From the NCBI GenBank assembly GCA_031271405.1, contig JAISVT010000049.1, positions 1-52,371 of the forward strand: 52,371 nucleotides of DNA, written 5' to 3'. The translations under genes and the position numbers were made by a program. Origin of the DNA: Candidatus Endomicrobium macrotermitis. GTDB lineage: Bacteria; Elusimicrobiota; Endomicrobiia; Endomicrobiales; Endomicrobiaceae. Positions 45,093 to 52,371 of the stretch are shown piece after piece. Position 1 is the first letter of the stretch. Each line of letters begins with the position of its first letter. Under the pieces are notes generated by a model that saw nothing but the letters and a program-made list of their open reading frames with translations, was not told where the DNA came from and ran no database searches.

Positions 45093-45968
45093 ATGTACCA
45101 TATCTCTGTTATGCCTTCGGAATCGTCTCAATATCTTGTCAATAATCCGCGCGGAACGTACGTCGATTGCACGTTTGGCGGCGGAGGCCACACTTCTTAT
45201 CTGCTTGAAAAACATAAGGATATCAAAATCGTCGCGTTTGACTGGGACGGAGACGCTTTTGAGCAGTTTAAGGAAAAAGAAAAATCTTTTTCCGGCAGGG
45301 CGGTTTTCATAAGGGACAATTTTAAAAACATTAAGGCCGCTTTGGCGGAAAGAGCGATAGGCAAAGTCGACGGCATTTTGGCGGACGTCGGAGTTTCGTC
45401 TAAACAGTTTGACGACGCGGAAAGAGGATTTTCTTTCAATTCAAAAGTTTTGGATATGAGAATGGATTCGAGAAATCCGCTTACCGCCAAAGAAATAGTC
45501 AACAAATACGGCGAAGAAGAGATGGCGGACATTTTCTATAAATACGGGGAAGAGCGTTTTTCCAGGCAGATATCCGAAGCGATAATCTTGCGCAGGAAAA
45601 AAGGGATAATAAATACGGCCTTGGAGCTTCAGGACATAATACGCTCCGTAAAGCGCCCGGAGGGGAAAATCAATCCGGCCACCAAAGTTTTTCAGGCTTT
45701 GAGGATTTTTGTAAACGGCGAGATAGATAATCTGGAAACTCTGCTCGGCGACGCGCCTGAACTTTTAAATCCCGGGGGAAGGATAGCCGTAATAAGTTTC
45801 CATTCGCTGGAAGACAGGCTTGTAAAGCAAAATTTCAGAAAGAACGCTTCGGATAATCTGTACAAAATACTTACAAAAAAAGTCGTTACGGCTTCCGAAG
45901 ACGAAATAAGGCAAAATCCGCGCGCGCGGAGCGCAAAGATAAGGGCGGCGGAGAGAACCGATGTATAA
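45093..45968 (+). CDS. rsmH: 16S rRNA (cytosine(1402)-N4)-methyltransferase
   Basis: 291 residues. RsmH methylates C1402 in the decoding centre. The SAM-binding DCTFGGGGHTSYLL is at 27-40, followed by DWDGDAF, LADVGVSSKQFDD and RMDSRNPLTAKEIV. The late KVFQALRIFVNGEIDNLE and ISFHSLEDRLVKQNF are diagnostic. It heads the division and wall cluster; mraZ, which often precedes it, is absent. It overlaps ftsL by 8 nt. Confidence 0.96.
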   Translation: MYHISVMPSESSQYLVNNPRGTYVDCTFGGGGHTSYLLEKHKDIKIVAFDWDGDAFEQFKEKEKSFSGRAVFIRDNFKNIKAALAERAIGKVDGILADVGVSSKQFDDAERGFSFNSKVLDMRMDSRNPLTAKEIVNKYGEEEMADIFYKYGEERFSRQISEAIILRRKKGIINTALELQDIIRSVKRPEGKINPATKVFQALRIFVNGEIDNLETLLGDAPELLNPGGRIAVISFHSLEDRLVKQNFRKNASDNLYKILTKKVVTASEDEIRQNPRARSAKIRAAERTDV

Positions 45969-46212
45969 ACCTCTATTGTTTTTGATACTGGCGGCTTTAG
46001 GCGTTTTCGTTTACATATGGGAACAGACCGCCGCGGTGCGGCTCGAATATAAAGTGAACTCCCTGCACTCGCAGTACGATATGATCAACGCCGAAAACGA
46101 TTCTTTGAAGTTCAGGATAAATTCCATTTTGGCGCTTGAAAAAATGGACAGGATAGCGAAGGAAAAAAATTTATTCAAGCCGGATGAAAAATCCGTAGTC
46201 TATATCGAATAA
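45961..46212 (+). CDS. ftsL: Cell division protein FtsL-like
   Basis: 83 residues: an N-terminal transmembrane helix (about 3-20) followed by a periplasmic coiled coil (about 24-70), the FtsL layout. It links FtsB/FtsI in the divisome. Sequence is poorly conserved in this family, so the call rests on size, topology and position between rsmH and ftsI. It overlaps rsmH by 8 nt and ends 5 nt before ftsI. Confidence 0.85.
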   Translation: MYKPLLFLILAALGVFVYIWEQTAAVRLEYKVNSLHSQYDMINAENDSLKFRINSILALEKMDRIAKEKNLFKPDEKSVVYIE

Positions 46213-46217
46213 ATAAA

Positions 46218-47927
46218 ATGTTAAACAGAAAAAACGAACGGATTAACAGGGTATCTATCATAGCCGCCGTTACACTTCTCGGTTTTTTTGCCGTGTTTTT
46301 CAAACTTGCCTTCATACAAATAATAAAATATTCCGAAATAAACGAATCCGTGGAAAAAATGATAAGAAGGGAAAATATAGAAATCCCGAAAAGGGGAGAT
46401 ATAATCGATTCCAACGGAAGGATACTGGCTACCAGCGTAATGAAATATTCTTTGTACATAGACCCGCGCGAAATAAAAAATTTCGACAGGGTAAAAAGCG
46501 GGCTGGCGCGTTACGGAATAGAGATAAAGCAAAAGAACCTGAAAGAATTCGGCGATACGGCGTACGTTCCTTTGGCGTACAATCTCGATTACGAAACGGT
46601 AAAAGAAATAAAGGATGAGAAAATAGACAGGGGAATAGCTTTCGAGAGCAAATACGTAAGGCAGTATCCGGAAGGAAGGATGCTGTCGCATATCCTGGGA
46701 ATCGTGGGCAAAGACGGAAACGGCTTGTCCGGAATAGAAAAAATATGCAATTCTTACCTTTACGGCGAACCCGTAGTGACAAAATACAATAAATACGGAA
46801 GAAGAATGATAAGCGACAATCCCGTCGATAAAACAAAAATCAGGGGGCGCGGGATAGAACTCACCATAGACAAAAAAATCCAGTTTATAGCGGAACAGGA
46901 ACTCGAAAAGGCGTTCGTCAGCAATAAAGCCAAACGGGCTTTCTGCATAGTCCAAAGGCCGTCGAGCGGCGAGATACTCGCGATGGTTTCATTTCCGGAT
47001 TTCGATACTTCCGGAAAGATAAAAGACGCCGAAGTTTTGAAAAATCTGGCGATATCTTACAACCACGAACCGGGTTCCACTTTCAAAATAGTCGCGACTG
47101 CGGCGGCTTTGGAAGAAAATAAGATGACTCTGTCCGAAAAGTTTTTTCTTGAAAACGGCAGGTATAAAATAGGCGCGCATACGGTAAGAGACGATCACAA
47201 AATAAAGGGGTACGCTTCGATTTACGAAATTATGGCTCAGTCGTCAAACATAGGAATGATCAAAATAGCGCAAAAACTCGGAAAACCTCTCTTTTACGAT
47301 TACATAAGAAAGTTCGGGTTTTCGTCTTTGACCGGAATAGATTTAAACGGAGAGGAAAAAGGCATTCTTGAGCACGAAAAAAAATGGAACGCTTTATCGC
47401 TGCCGACAATTTCTTTCGGGCAGGGAATAGCGGTTACCGGAATACAGACCGTAAACGCGTTTTCCGCTGCGGTAAACGGCGGAGTGCTTCTGAAACCGAT
47501 AATAATCAAGAATATCGAAGGCGCGGATGCCGAAAATTCCGATTTCGGAGCCAAAGAAATAAGGCGGGTGATTTCCGAAGAAACTTCCGCGGAAATGAGA
47601 AAAATTTTGAAAAACAGCGTTGACAGCGGAACCGGAAAGTCCGCCAAAATAAACGGATATTCCGTCGGCGGCAAAACCGGAACGGCGCAAAAAATAGACG
47701 AAACCAAAAAGTATTCGAAAAAATATTACATAACGTCGTTCTGCGGTTTTTTTCCGGTTTCAAAGCCGGAAATCGTAATTCTTGTCGTGATTGACGAACC
47801 CGCCAAAGGCGATTATTACGCGTCTTCGGTGGCGGCGCCGGTATTCGCGAGGATCGCAGAAAGGATCGCGGAATATCTCAATATTCCCAAAGATGACGTT
47901 AAAAAACAGGCGGGAGTCAGGAATTAG
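46218..47927 (+). CDS. ftsI: Division-specific penicillin-binding protein (FtsI/PBP3)
   Basis: 569 residues. It cross-links septal peptidoglycan. One N-terminal transmembrane helix (about 13-34), pedestal motif RGDIIDSNGRILATS, then the transpeptidase with STFK at 287-290, SSN at 342-344 and KTG at 486-488. The position after ftsL and before murE is standard. Its stop is followed by a 120-bp repeat-bearing gap, unusual inside this cluster. Confidence 0.96.
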   Translation: MLNRKNERINRVSIIAAVTLLGFFAVFFKLAFIQIIKYSEINESVEKMIRRENIEIPKRGDIIDSNGRILATSVMKYSLYIDPREIKNFDRVKSGLARYGIEIKQKNLKEFGDTAYVPLAYNLDYETVKEIKDEKIDRGIAFESKYVRQYPEGRMLSHILGIVGKDGNGLSGIEKICNSYLYGEPVVTKYNKYGRRMISDNPVDKTKIRGRGIELTIDKKIQFIAEQELEKAFVSNKAKRAFCIVQRPSSGEILAMVSFPDFDTSGKIKDAEVLKNLAISYNHEPGSTFKIVATAAALEENKMTLSEKFFLENGRYKIGAHTVRDDHKIKGYASIYEIMAQSSNIGMIKIAQKLGKPLFYDYIRKFGFSSLTGIDLNGEEKGILEHEKKWNALSLPTISFGQGIAVTGIQTVNAFSAAVNGGVLLKPIIIKNIEGADAENSDFGAKEIRRVISEETSAEMRKILKNSVDSGTGKSAKINGYSVGGKTGTAQKIDETKKYSKKYYITSFCGFFPVSKPEIVILVVIDEPAKGDYYASSVAAPVFARIAERIAEYLNIPKDDVKKQAGVRN

Positions 47928-47943
47928 GAGCGGGGAGTTGTCT

Positions 47944-48031
47944 TTGCCGTGCCGCCGTTAATGCGAACGGGTTATTTGCTTACTTTTTTGCCCGTGAAAA
48001 AGTAAGGCTGAGGCCGGGATGCGCAGCGCTC
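47944..48031 (+). repeat. TTGCCGTGCCGCC...CGCAGCGCT repeat, copy 2
   Basis: Starts TTGCCGTGCCGCCGTTAATG and ends CGCAGCGCT at 48022-48030, like 39241-39340. It contains CTTACTTTTT (47979-47988) paired with AAAAAGTAAG (47997-48006). It splits ftsI from murE. Confidence 0.75.
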
Positions 48032-48047
48032 CCAAAAAGGATAAATA

Positions 48048-49574
48048 ATGAAACTTAAAGATATTTTGCCGGTGGAAAAAGAGGCTGTTTACGGAAACGA
48101 CGAAATCGAAATTTCCGGGATTTCTTACGATTCCAGAAAAACCGTCAAGGGAGATTTGTTTTTTGCCCTTCCGGGGCATATGACTGACGGAAAAAAGTAT
48201 ATAATGGACGCTCTGGCAAAAGGCGCGGCTGCCGTCGTTTCCGATTCTTACGATGAAAACGTTCCCGCGGCGCAGATAATAACGGGAGATATTTTTCATT
48301 ATATGTCTTTATTTTCGGCGAAATTCTACGGTTATCCGGACAGGGAAATGAAAATAGCCGGAATCACAGGAACAAACGGGAAAACCACTGTAACGTATAT
48401 GCTCGAAGGCATATTGAAAAGCGTGAACAAACCGTGCGGAGTAATAGGCACGGTAAATTACAGATACGCCGGAAAAGTTTTCGGAGCGGATAACACTACG
48501 CCGCAGTCTGCGGATTTGTACAGAATGATGAGGGAAATGTCGGATTCCGGCGTCAGGCATCTTGCAATGGAGGTCTCATCGCATTCCCTGAGCCTGGGCA
48601 GGGTTTACGGGATAGATTTTGACGTGGCGGCTTTCACGAACCTTACAAGAGACCATTTGGATTTTCATAAGGATTTTGAAAGCTATTTTGAAGCCAAGTC
48701 AATGCTGTTTAAAGGCCTGGGAAAAGGGACGAAAAGAACCGAAAAGTATGCTATAATTAACGCTGATGATTTGTACGGGATAAAGCTGTCGGAATCCGGT
48801 ATCGGCGCCGAAATAAAACTTTACTCCGCAGAAAATAAAGAAGCGGATTTTAAAGCGGAAAACGTTTCGGTTGAAAGTTCCGGCACAAGTTTTAATGCCG
48901 TATATGAAAATCAGAAAGAAAAAGTAAGCATAAAACACATAGGCCTTCATAACGTTTATAACGCTTTGGCGGCTTTAGGCTGTGCGGTAAGCCTGGGTGT
49001 AAGTTTTGAAGATGCCGTCAAAGGGTTAAACGGTTCGCCGCAGGCTCCCGGCAGGCTTGAAAGGATCGGTGGCGGCGGATCGGATTTTGAAACGGTTGTA
49101 GACTACGCTCATACCGACGACGCTTTAAAAAACGTTCTTTCGGCTTTAAAAAATCTTAAACATAACAGGCTTATAACCGTTTTCGGATGCGGCGGCGACA
49201 GAGACCGCACGAAAAGGCCTTTGATGGGCAAAACAGCCGTTGAAATGAGCGATTTTGTTTTTATAACTTCCGATAATCCGCGCACGGAAGACCCGAAACG
49301 GATAATTTTGGATATAGAAGTCGGCGTTCAAAGAACGGGAAAGAAAAATTATAAAGTAGCCGAAGACCGCGAAACCGCGATAAAAGAGGCGGTAACGATG
49401 GCTTCTAAAGGCGATATTCTTTTGATCGCCGGAAAAGGTCATGAAACATACCAGATTATAGGAACGGAAAAACTGCATTTCAGCGATATTGAGGTTGCCG
49501 GGAAATATATTCTTTTGAAAGAAAAACAAAAAAACGATTCCCGCCGTATAGGGCAAAAGGAGTTTGAGTTCTGA
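48048..49574 (+). CDS. murE: UDP-MurNAc-tripeptide synthetase MurE (meso-DAP type)
   Basis: 508 residues. MurE adds the third amino acid to UDP-MurNAc-L-Ala-D-Glu. The P-loop is GITGTNGKTT (105-114). The DNPR motif at 409-412 (SDNPRTEDP) is the signature of meso-diaminopimelate enzymes rather than lysine ones, so the wall is probably DAP type. The ATG has AAAAAGGA upstream. It ends in a one-base overlap with murF. Confidence 0.97.
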   Translation: MKLKDILPVEKEAVYGNDEIEISGISYDSRKTVKGDLFFALPGHMTDGKKYIMDALAKGAAAVVSDSYDENVPAAQIITGDIFHYMSLFSAKFYGYPDREMKIAGITGTNGKTTVTYMLEGILKSVNKPCGVIGTVNYRYAGKVFGADNTTPQSADLYRMMREMSDSGVRHLAMEVSSHSLSLGRVYGIDFDVAAFTNLTRDHLDFHKDFESYFEAKSMLFKGLGKGTKRTEKYAIINADDLYGIKLSESGIGAEIKLYSAENKEADFKAENVSVESSGTSFNAVYENQKEKVSIKHIGLHNVYNALAALGCAVSLGVSFEDAVKGLNGSPQAPGRLERIGGGGSDFETVVDYAHTDDALKNVLSALKNLKHNRLITVFGCGGDRDRTKRPLMGKTAVEMSDFVFITSDNPRTEDPKRIILDIEVGVQRTGKKNYKVAEDRETAIKEAVTMASKGDILLIAGKGHETYQIIGTEKLHFSDIEVAGKYILLKEKQKNDSRRIGQKEFEF

Positions 49575-50974
49575 TGGAAACGATTTACTTGAAAGACCTG
49601 ATTAGACTTGTGAAAGGCAAATTCCTTATAGGCGATCCAAATCTGCGCGTAAACAGCATATCGACGGATTCCAGAACCGTAAAAAAGGGGGAAGTATTTT
49701 TTGCCATCAAAGGCAAAAATTACGACGGTCATGATTATATAAAAGAAGCCATAGAGCGCGGAGCGGGCGCTGTGGTTTATTCGCGGGAAAACGTGGATTT
49801 CGCAAAGCCTTTTCCGCATTTTTCTTCAATAATAAAAGTCGAAGACACTCTTTTGGCTCTCGGCGAATTGGCAAAATCGTACAGGGCTATGTTTAAAAAT
49901 TTAAAAGTCGTCGGCATTACCGGTTCAAACGGGAAAACCACTACCAAAGAAATGCTTTTTTCCATTTTAAACACAAAAAATAAAACCGTGGCCAACGAGG
50001 GGAATTTCAACAACAGGATAGGGCTCCCTCTTTCGATGCTGGAAATCGGAGCCGATACGAAATACGGCGTTTTTGAAATGGGGACTTCGGTGTACGGAGA
50101 AATAAAAATATTATCGGAAATATTGAACCCCGACGTAGGCATAATAACGAACATAGGGTTTTCGCATCTTGAAACTTTCGGTTCTCCGCAGGGCGTTTTC
50201 AGGGAAAAACGCGATTTGCTGGAAAAAATTCCGGACGACGGTTTCATCGTTTTAAACAACGACGACGAAATATTGAAGAAAGTTCCTCATAATTCTTACA
50301 ATAAAGTCATTACTTTCGCTCTTTACGGCGGAGCTGACGTTTACGCCAATAACGTGATTCTTTGGTCCGACAAGCAGAGGTTTACCCTTCACTACGGTTC
50401 GTCTTCAACCGAAGTAGTAATGTCGGTAAAAGGGAAATTCAACATATTAAACGCGCTTGCGGCAGCCGCGGCGGCTTTCGGCCTCGGATATGACATAGAA
50501 GACGTGAAAAAAGGCATAGAATCTTTTGTTTCTCCGGCTATGAGAATGGAGACTTTTACGGCGCATTCCGGAGTAACCCTGGTAAACGACGCGTACAACG
50601 CAAACCCTTCGTCCGTAAGGGAAGCGGTGCGCGGGGTATGCGAAGCGTACATAGACAGCGAAATAAACCTTGTTTTGGGAGATATGCTTGAACTCGGGGC
50701 AAATGCCGACGACTATCATTTTGAGCTCGGCGATTTTATAAATTCGCAGAATGTAAAATCCGTATATCTTATAGGCGATTTGACGGCTTATACCAAGGAA
50801 GCGCTGAACAGAGGAAATGTTTATCATTTTAAAGCCATGGATACGCTGCTTAAACATCTGGAAGAGGCTGCGGTAAACCCGAAATCCGTATTTTTATTCA
50901 AAGCGTCCCGCGGAATGAACCTTGACGAAGTCTGCAGGCAATATTTCAAAATATTGGACGAAAGGAAAAGATAG
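49574..50974 (+). CDS. murF: UDP-MurNAc-tripeptide D-Ala-D-Ala ligase
   Basis: 466 residues. MurF adds D-Ala-D-Ala to complete the pentapeptide. The P-loop is GITGSNGKTTT (114-124); NEGNFNNRIGLPLSML and NDAYNANPSSVREA are the family's other marks. Its ATG shares one base with the murE stop, and its own stop shares one base with the mraY start, so murE-murF-mraY are tightly coupled. Confidence 0.97.
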   Translation: METIYLKDLIRLVKGKFLIGDPNLRVNSISTDSRTVKKGEVFFAIKGKNYDGHDYIKEAIERGAGAVVYSRENVDFAKPFPHFSSIIKVEDTLLALGELAKSYRAMFKNLKVVGITGSNGKTTTKEMLFSILNTKNKTVANEGNFNNRIGLPLSMLEIGADTKYGVFEMGTSVYGEIKILSEILNPDVGIITNIGFSHLETFGSPQGVFREKRDLLEKIPDDGFIVLNNDDEILKKVPHNSYNKVITFALYGGADVYANNVILWSDKQRFTLHYGSSSTEVVMSVKGKFNILNALAAAAAAFGLGYDIEDVKKGIESFVSPAMRMETFTAHSGVTLVNDAYNANPSSVREAVRGVCEAYIDSEINLVLGDMLELGANADDYHFELGDFINSQNVKSVYLIGDLTAYTKEALNRGNVYHFKAMDTLLKHLEEAAVNPKSVFLFKASRGMNLDEVCRQYFKILDERKR

Positions 50975-52059
50975 TGCTATATCATCTGCTTTATCCGCTC
51001 AGCGGAATTTTTTCGCCTTTTAACGTTTTTCAATATATAACTTTCCGGGCGGGCGGAGCCGTGCTTACAAGCCTGCTGATATGTTTCTTGTTCGGGCCTC
51101 CGATAATAAGAAAACTGAAAGAGCTTAAAGTCGGCCAGACCGTAAGAACCGACGGGCCTTCGACGCATCACTGTAAAAACGGCACTCCGACAATGGGCGG
51201 CTTAATCATAATATTGTCGATAGTCGTTTCGTGCCTGCTTTGGGCCAGGTTTGACAACAGGTTCATAATATGGTTTTTGTGCGGCGTTTTATGGTTCGGC
51301 TTTTTGGGCTTTTTGGACGATTATTTAAAACTTACCAAAAAGAACAGCAAAGGTCTTTCGGCCGTAGGAAAATTGTTCGGGCAGACTATTTTTGCCGCTT
51401 CGCTTGCCGCGTATTTGAGCGTTTTTCCGTCAAACCCCGAGTTTGCCACTCTTGTGGATATTCCGTATTTAAAAGACTTCTTCGTCAATCTGTCGTTTTT
51501 TTACATAGTGTTTGTCATAGTAGTGATCGTAGGAAGTTCGAACGCCGTCAATTTGACGGACGGGCTGGACGGGCTGGCGATAGGAAATATAGCCGTTGCG
51601 GCGTTTACTCTGGCTTTGTTCGCTTATTTTGCCGGGCATTTCCAGATAGCGAATTATTTGAAAATCATTCCCGTTCAGGGCGCCGGAGAAATAACGGTTT
51701 TTCTGTTTGCGGTATTGGGCGCCGGACTCGGGTTTTTATGGTATAACGCGCATCCCGCGGAAGTTTTTATGGGCGATACCGGCAGCTTGTCTTTAGGAAG
51801 CATTTTGGGAATGACCGCGGTTTTTATAAAGCAGGAACTGATACTTGTTATTTTGGGCGGAGTTTTTGTAGCCGAGGCGATGTCGGTTTTGATGCAGGTT
51901 TTTTACTATAAAAGAACCAAGAAAAGAATATTCAAAATGGCCCCTCTGCACCATCACTACGAGATGCTCGGCATTTCCGAAACCAAAGTTACCATAAGAT
52001 TTTGGATTGTCGGCATAATCCTTGCGATACTTTCTTTTACGTCCCTAAAGTTGAGGTAG
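50974..52059 (+). CDS. mraY: Phospho-MurNAc-pentapeptide transferase
   Basis: 361 residues, about ten transmembrane helices. MraY makes lipid I on undecaprenyl phosphate. Conserved: GTPTMGG near 70, the DD pair at 115/116 (LDDYLKLTKKN), NLTDGLDGLAIG, the FMGDTGSLSLG segment and the C-terminal PLHHHYE. The start is GTG at 50974, overlapping the murF stop by one base. murD follows after 67 bp that include a short GGATGAC repeat end. Confidence 0.97.
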   Translation: MLYHLLYPLSGIFSPFNVFQYITFRAGGAVLTSLLICFLFGPPIIRKLKELKVGQTVRTDGPSTHHCKNGTPTMGGLIIILSIVVSCLLWARFDNRFIIWFLCGVLWFGFLGFLDDYLKLTKKNSKGLSAVGKLFGQTIFAASLAAYLSVFPSNPEFATLVDIPYLKDFFVNLSFFYIVFVIVVIVGSSNAVNLTDGLDGLAIGNIAVAAFTLALFAYFAGHFQIANYLKIIPVQGAGEITVFLFAVLGAGLGFLWYNAHPAEVFMGDTGSLSLGSILGMTAVFIKQELILVILGGVFVAEAMSVLMQVFYYKRTKKRIFKMAPLHHHYEMLGISETKVTIRFWIVGIILAILSFTSLKLR

Positions 52060-52126
52060 TACGGCTTTTCAGGATGACAAAAAAGGGGATCGCCGTCTCA
52101 AGCATTAGTCATTAAGGGAAAAATCA

Positions 52127-52371
52127 ATGTCAAAAAAAATAGGCGTTTTGGGACTCGGAAAGAGCGGCGTGGCCGCGGCGAATCTCGCAGTCAAACTCGG
52201 TTACGATGTTTTTGCAAGCGATATCGGTAAAAAAAAAGAAGTGCCGGGGCTGAATAAAAAGGTAAAAACGGAATTCGGCGGGCATTCCGGCGAAATTTTA
52301 AATTCGGATATAATAATCAAAAGCCCGGGCATCCCTTCCGGCGTTCCGCTTTTGAAAGAAGCGGAAAAAAG
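52127..52371 (+). CDS. murD: UDP-MurNAc-L-alanine:D-glutamate ligase, N-terminal part (3' truncated by window)
   Basis: 81 codons are visible before the window ends. The protein starts MSKKIGVLGLGKSGVAAANL, the Rossmann-like UDP-binding start of MurD, and continues with DIIIKSPGIP, a known family segment. The ATG follows AAGGGAAAAA. It comes after mraY as in the usual dcw order; ftsW and murG would be expected next. Confidence 0.92.
   Translation, partial: MSKKIGVLGLGKSGVAAANLAVKLGYDVFASDIGKKKEVPGLNKKVKTEFGGHSGEILNSDIIIKSPGIPSGVPLLKEAEK

Overview
The window is one continuous stretch of bacterial chromosome at moderate GC. Every gene I can support is on the + strand. The visible toolkit is that of a cell-wall-bearing diderm. 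It has Lnt for outer-membrane lipoproteins, MreC/MreD/PBP2/RodA for rod shape, and a meso-DAP-type MurE. It also has RNase Y, PyrR, a non-mevalonate isoprenoid gene (dxs), TTG/GTG starts, tRNAs without an encoded CCA, and exported proteins ending in FlgD/'NPFNP' type C-terminal domains. This mix fits Elusimicrobiota (possibly an Endomicrobium-like lineage). That placement is an inference from gene content, not a proven assignment.

Layout. 1-6.5 kb: the 3' end of purL, a small Cys/membrane protein, purD, purE, then pyrR-pyrB-pyrC (de novo purines and pyrimidines). 6.5-7.5 kb: a decayed AbiEii-type nucleotidyltransferase toxin gene with its small partner, followed by intergenic repeats. 7.5-10.2 kb: a ZapB-like coiled-coil gene, zapA, a 6S RNA, rarA and fau. 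10.3-20.9 kb: rny, xseA-xseB-ispA-dxs-tlyA, leuS, rnhB-yraN. 21.0-28.2 kb: an accessory block with a stand-alone response regulator, an unknown exported membrane protein, a large exported FN3 protein and a GH81 endo-beta-1,3-glucanase, closely spaced or overlapping. 28.3-33.7 kb: ccdA and the elongasome genes mreC-mreD-mrdA-rodA. 33.8-43.0 kb: secA, lnt, prfB (with a programmed +1 frameshift), rpmE, prfA-prmC, murA. 43.2-44.6 kb: tRNA-Ile(CAU), tRNA-Val(CAC), a zinc-ribbon coiled-coil gene and RNase P RNA. 44.7-52.4 kb: a half-size TauE/SafE transporter, then the division/wall cluster rsmH-ftsL-ftsI-murE-murF-mraY-murD, cut off by the window end.

Functionally most of the window is core biology: nucleotide synthesis, peptidoglycan synthesis from MurA through MraY, the two wall synthases (PBP2/RodA and FtsI), translation termination, export and RNA turnover. 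The genuinely accessory parts are the 21.0-28.2 kb glucanase block, the broken toxin locus, and a rich set of short intergenic repeats. At least four repeat families are visible; several form hairpins and two copies end directly against gene starts.

The most interesting regulatory signal is a set of four genes whose -10 box ends exactly 6 nt before the ATG with no Shine-Dalgarno sequence, implying leaderless mRNAs. One of them heads the glucanase block and another heads the ZapB/ZapA/6S block.
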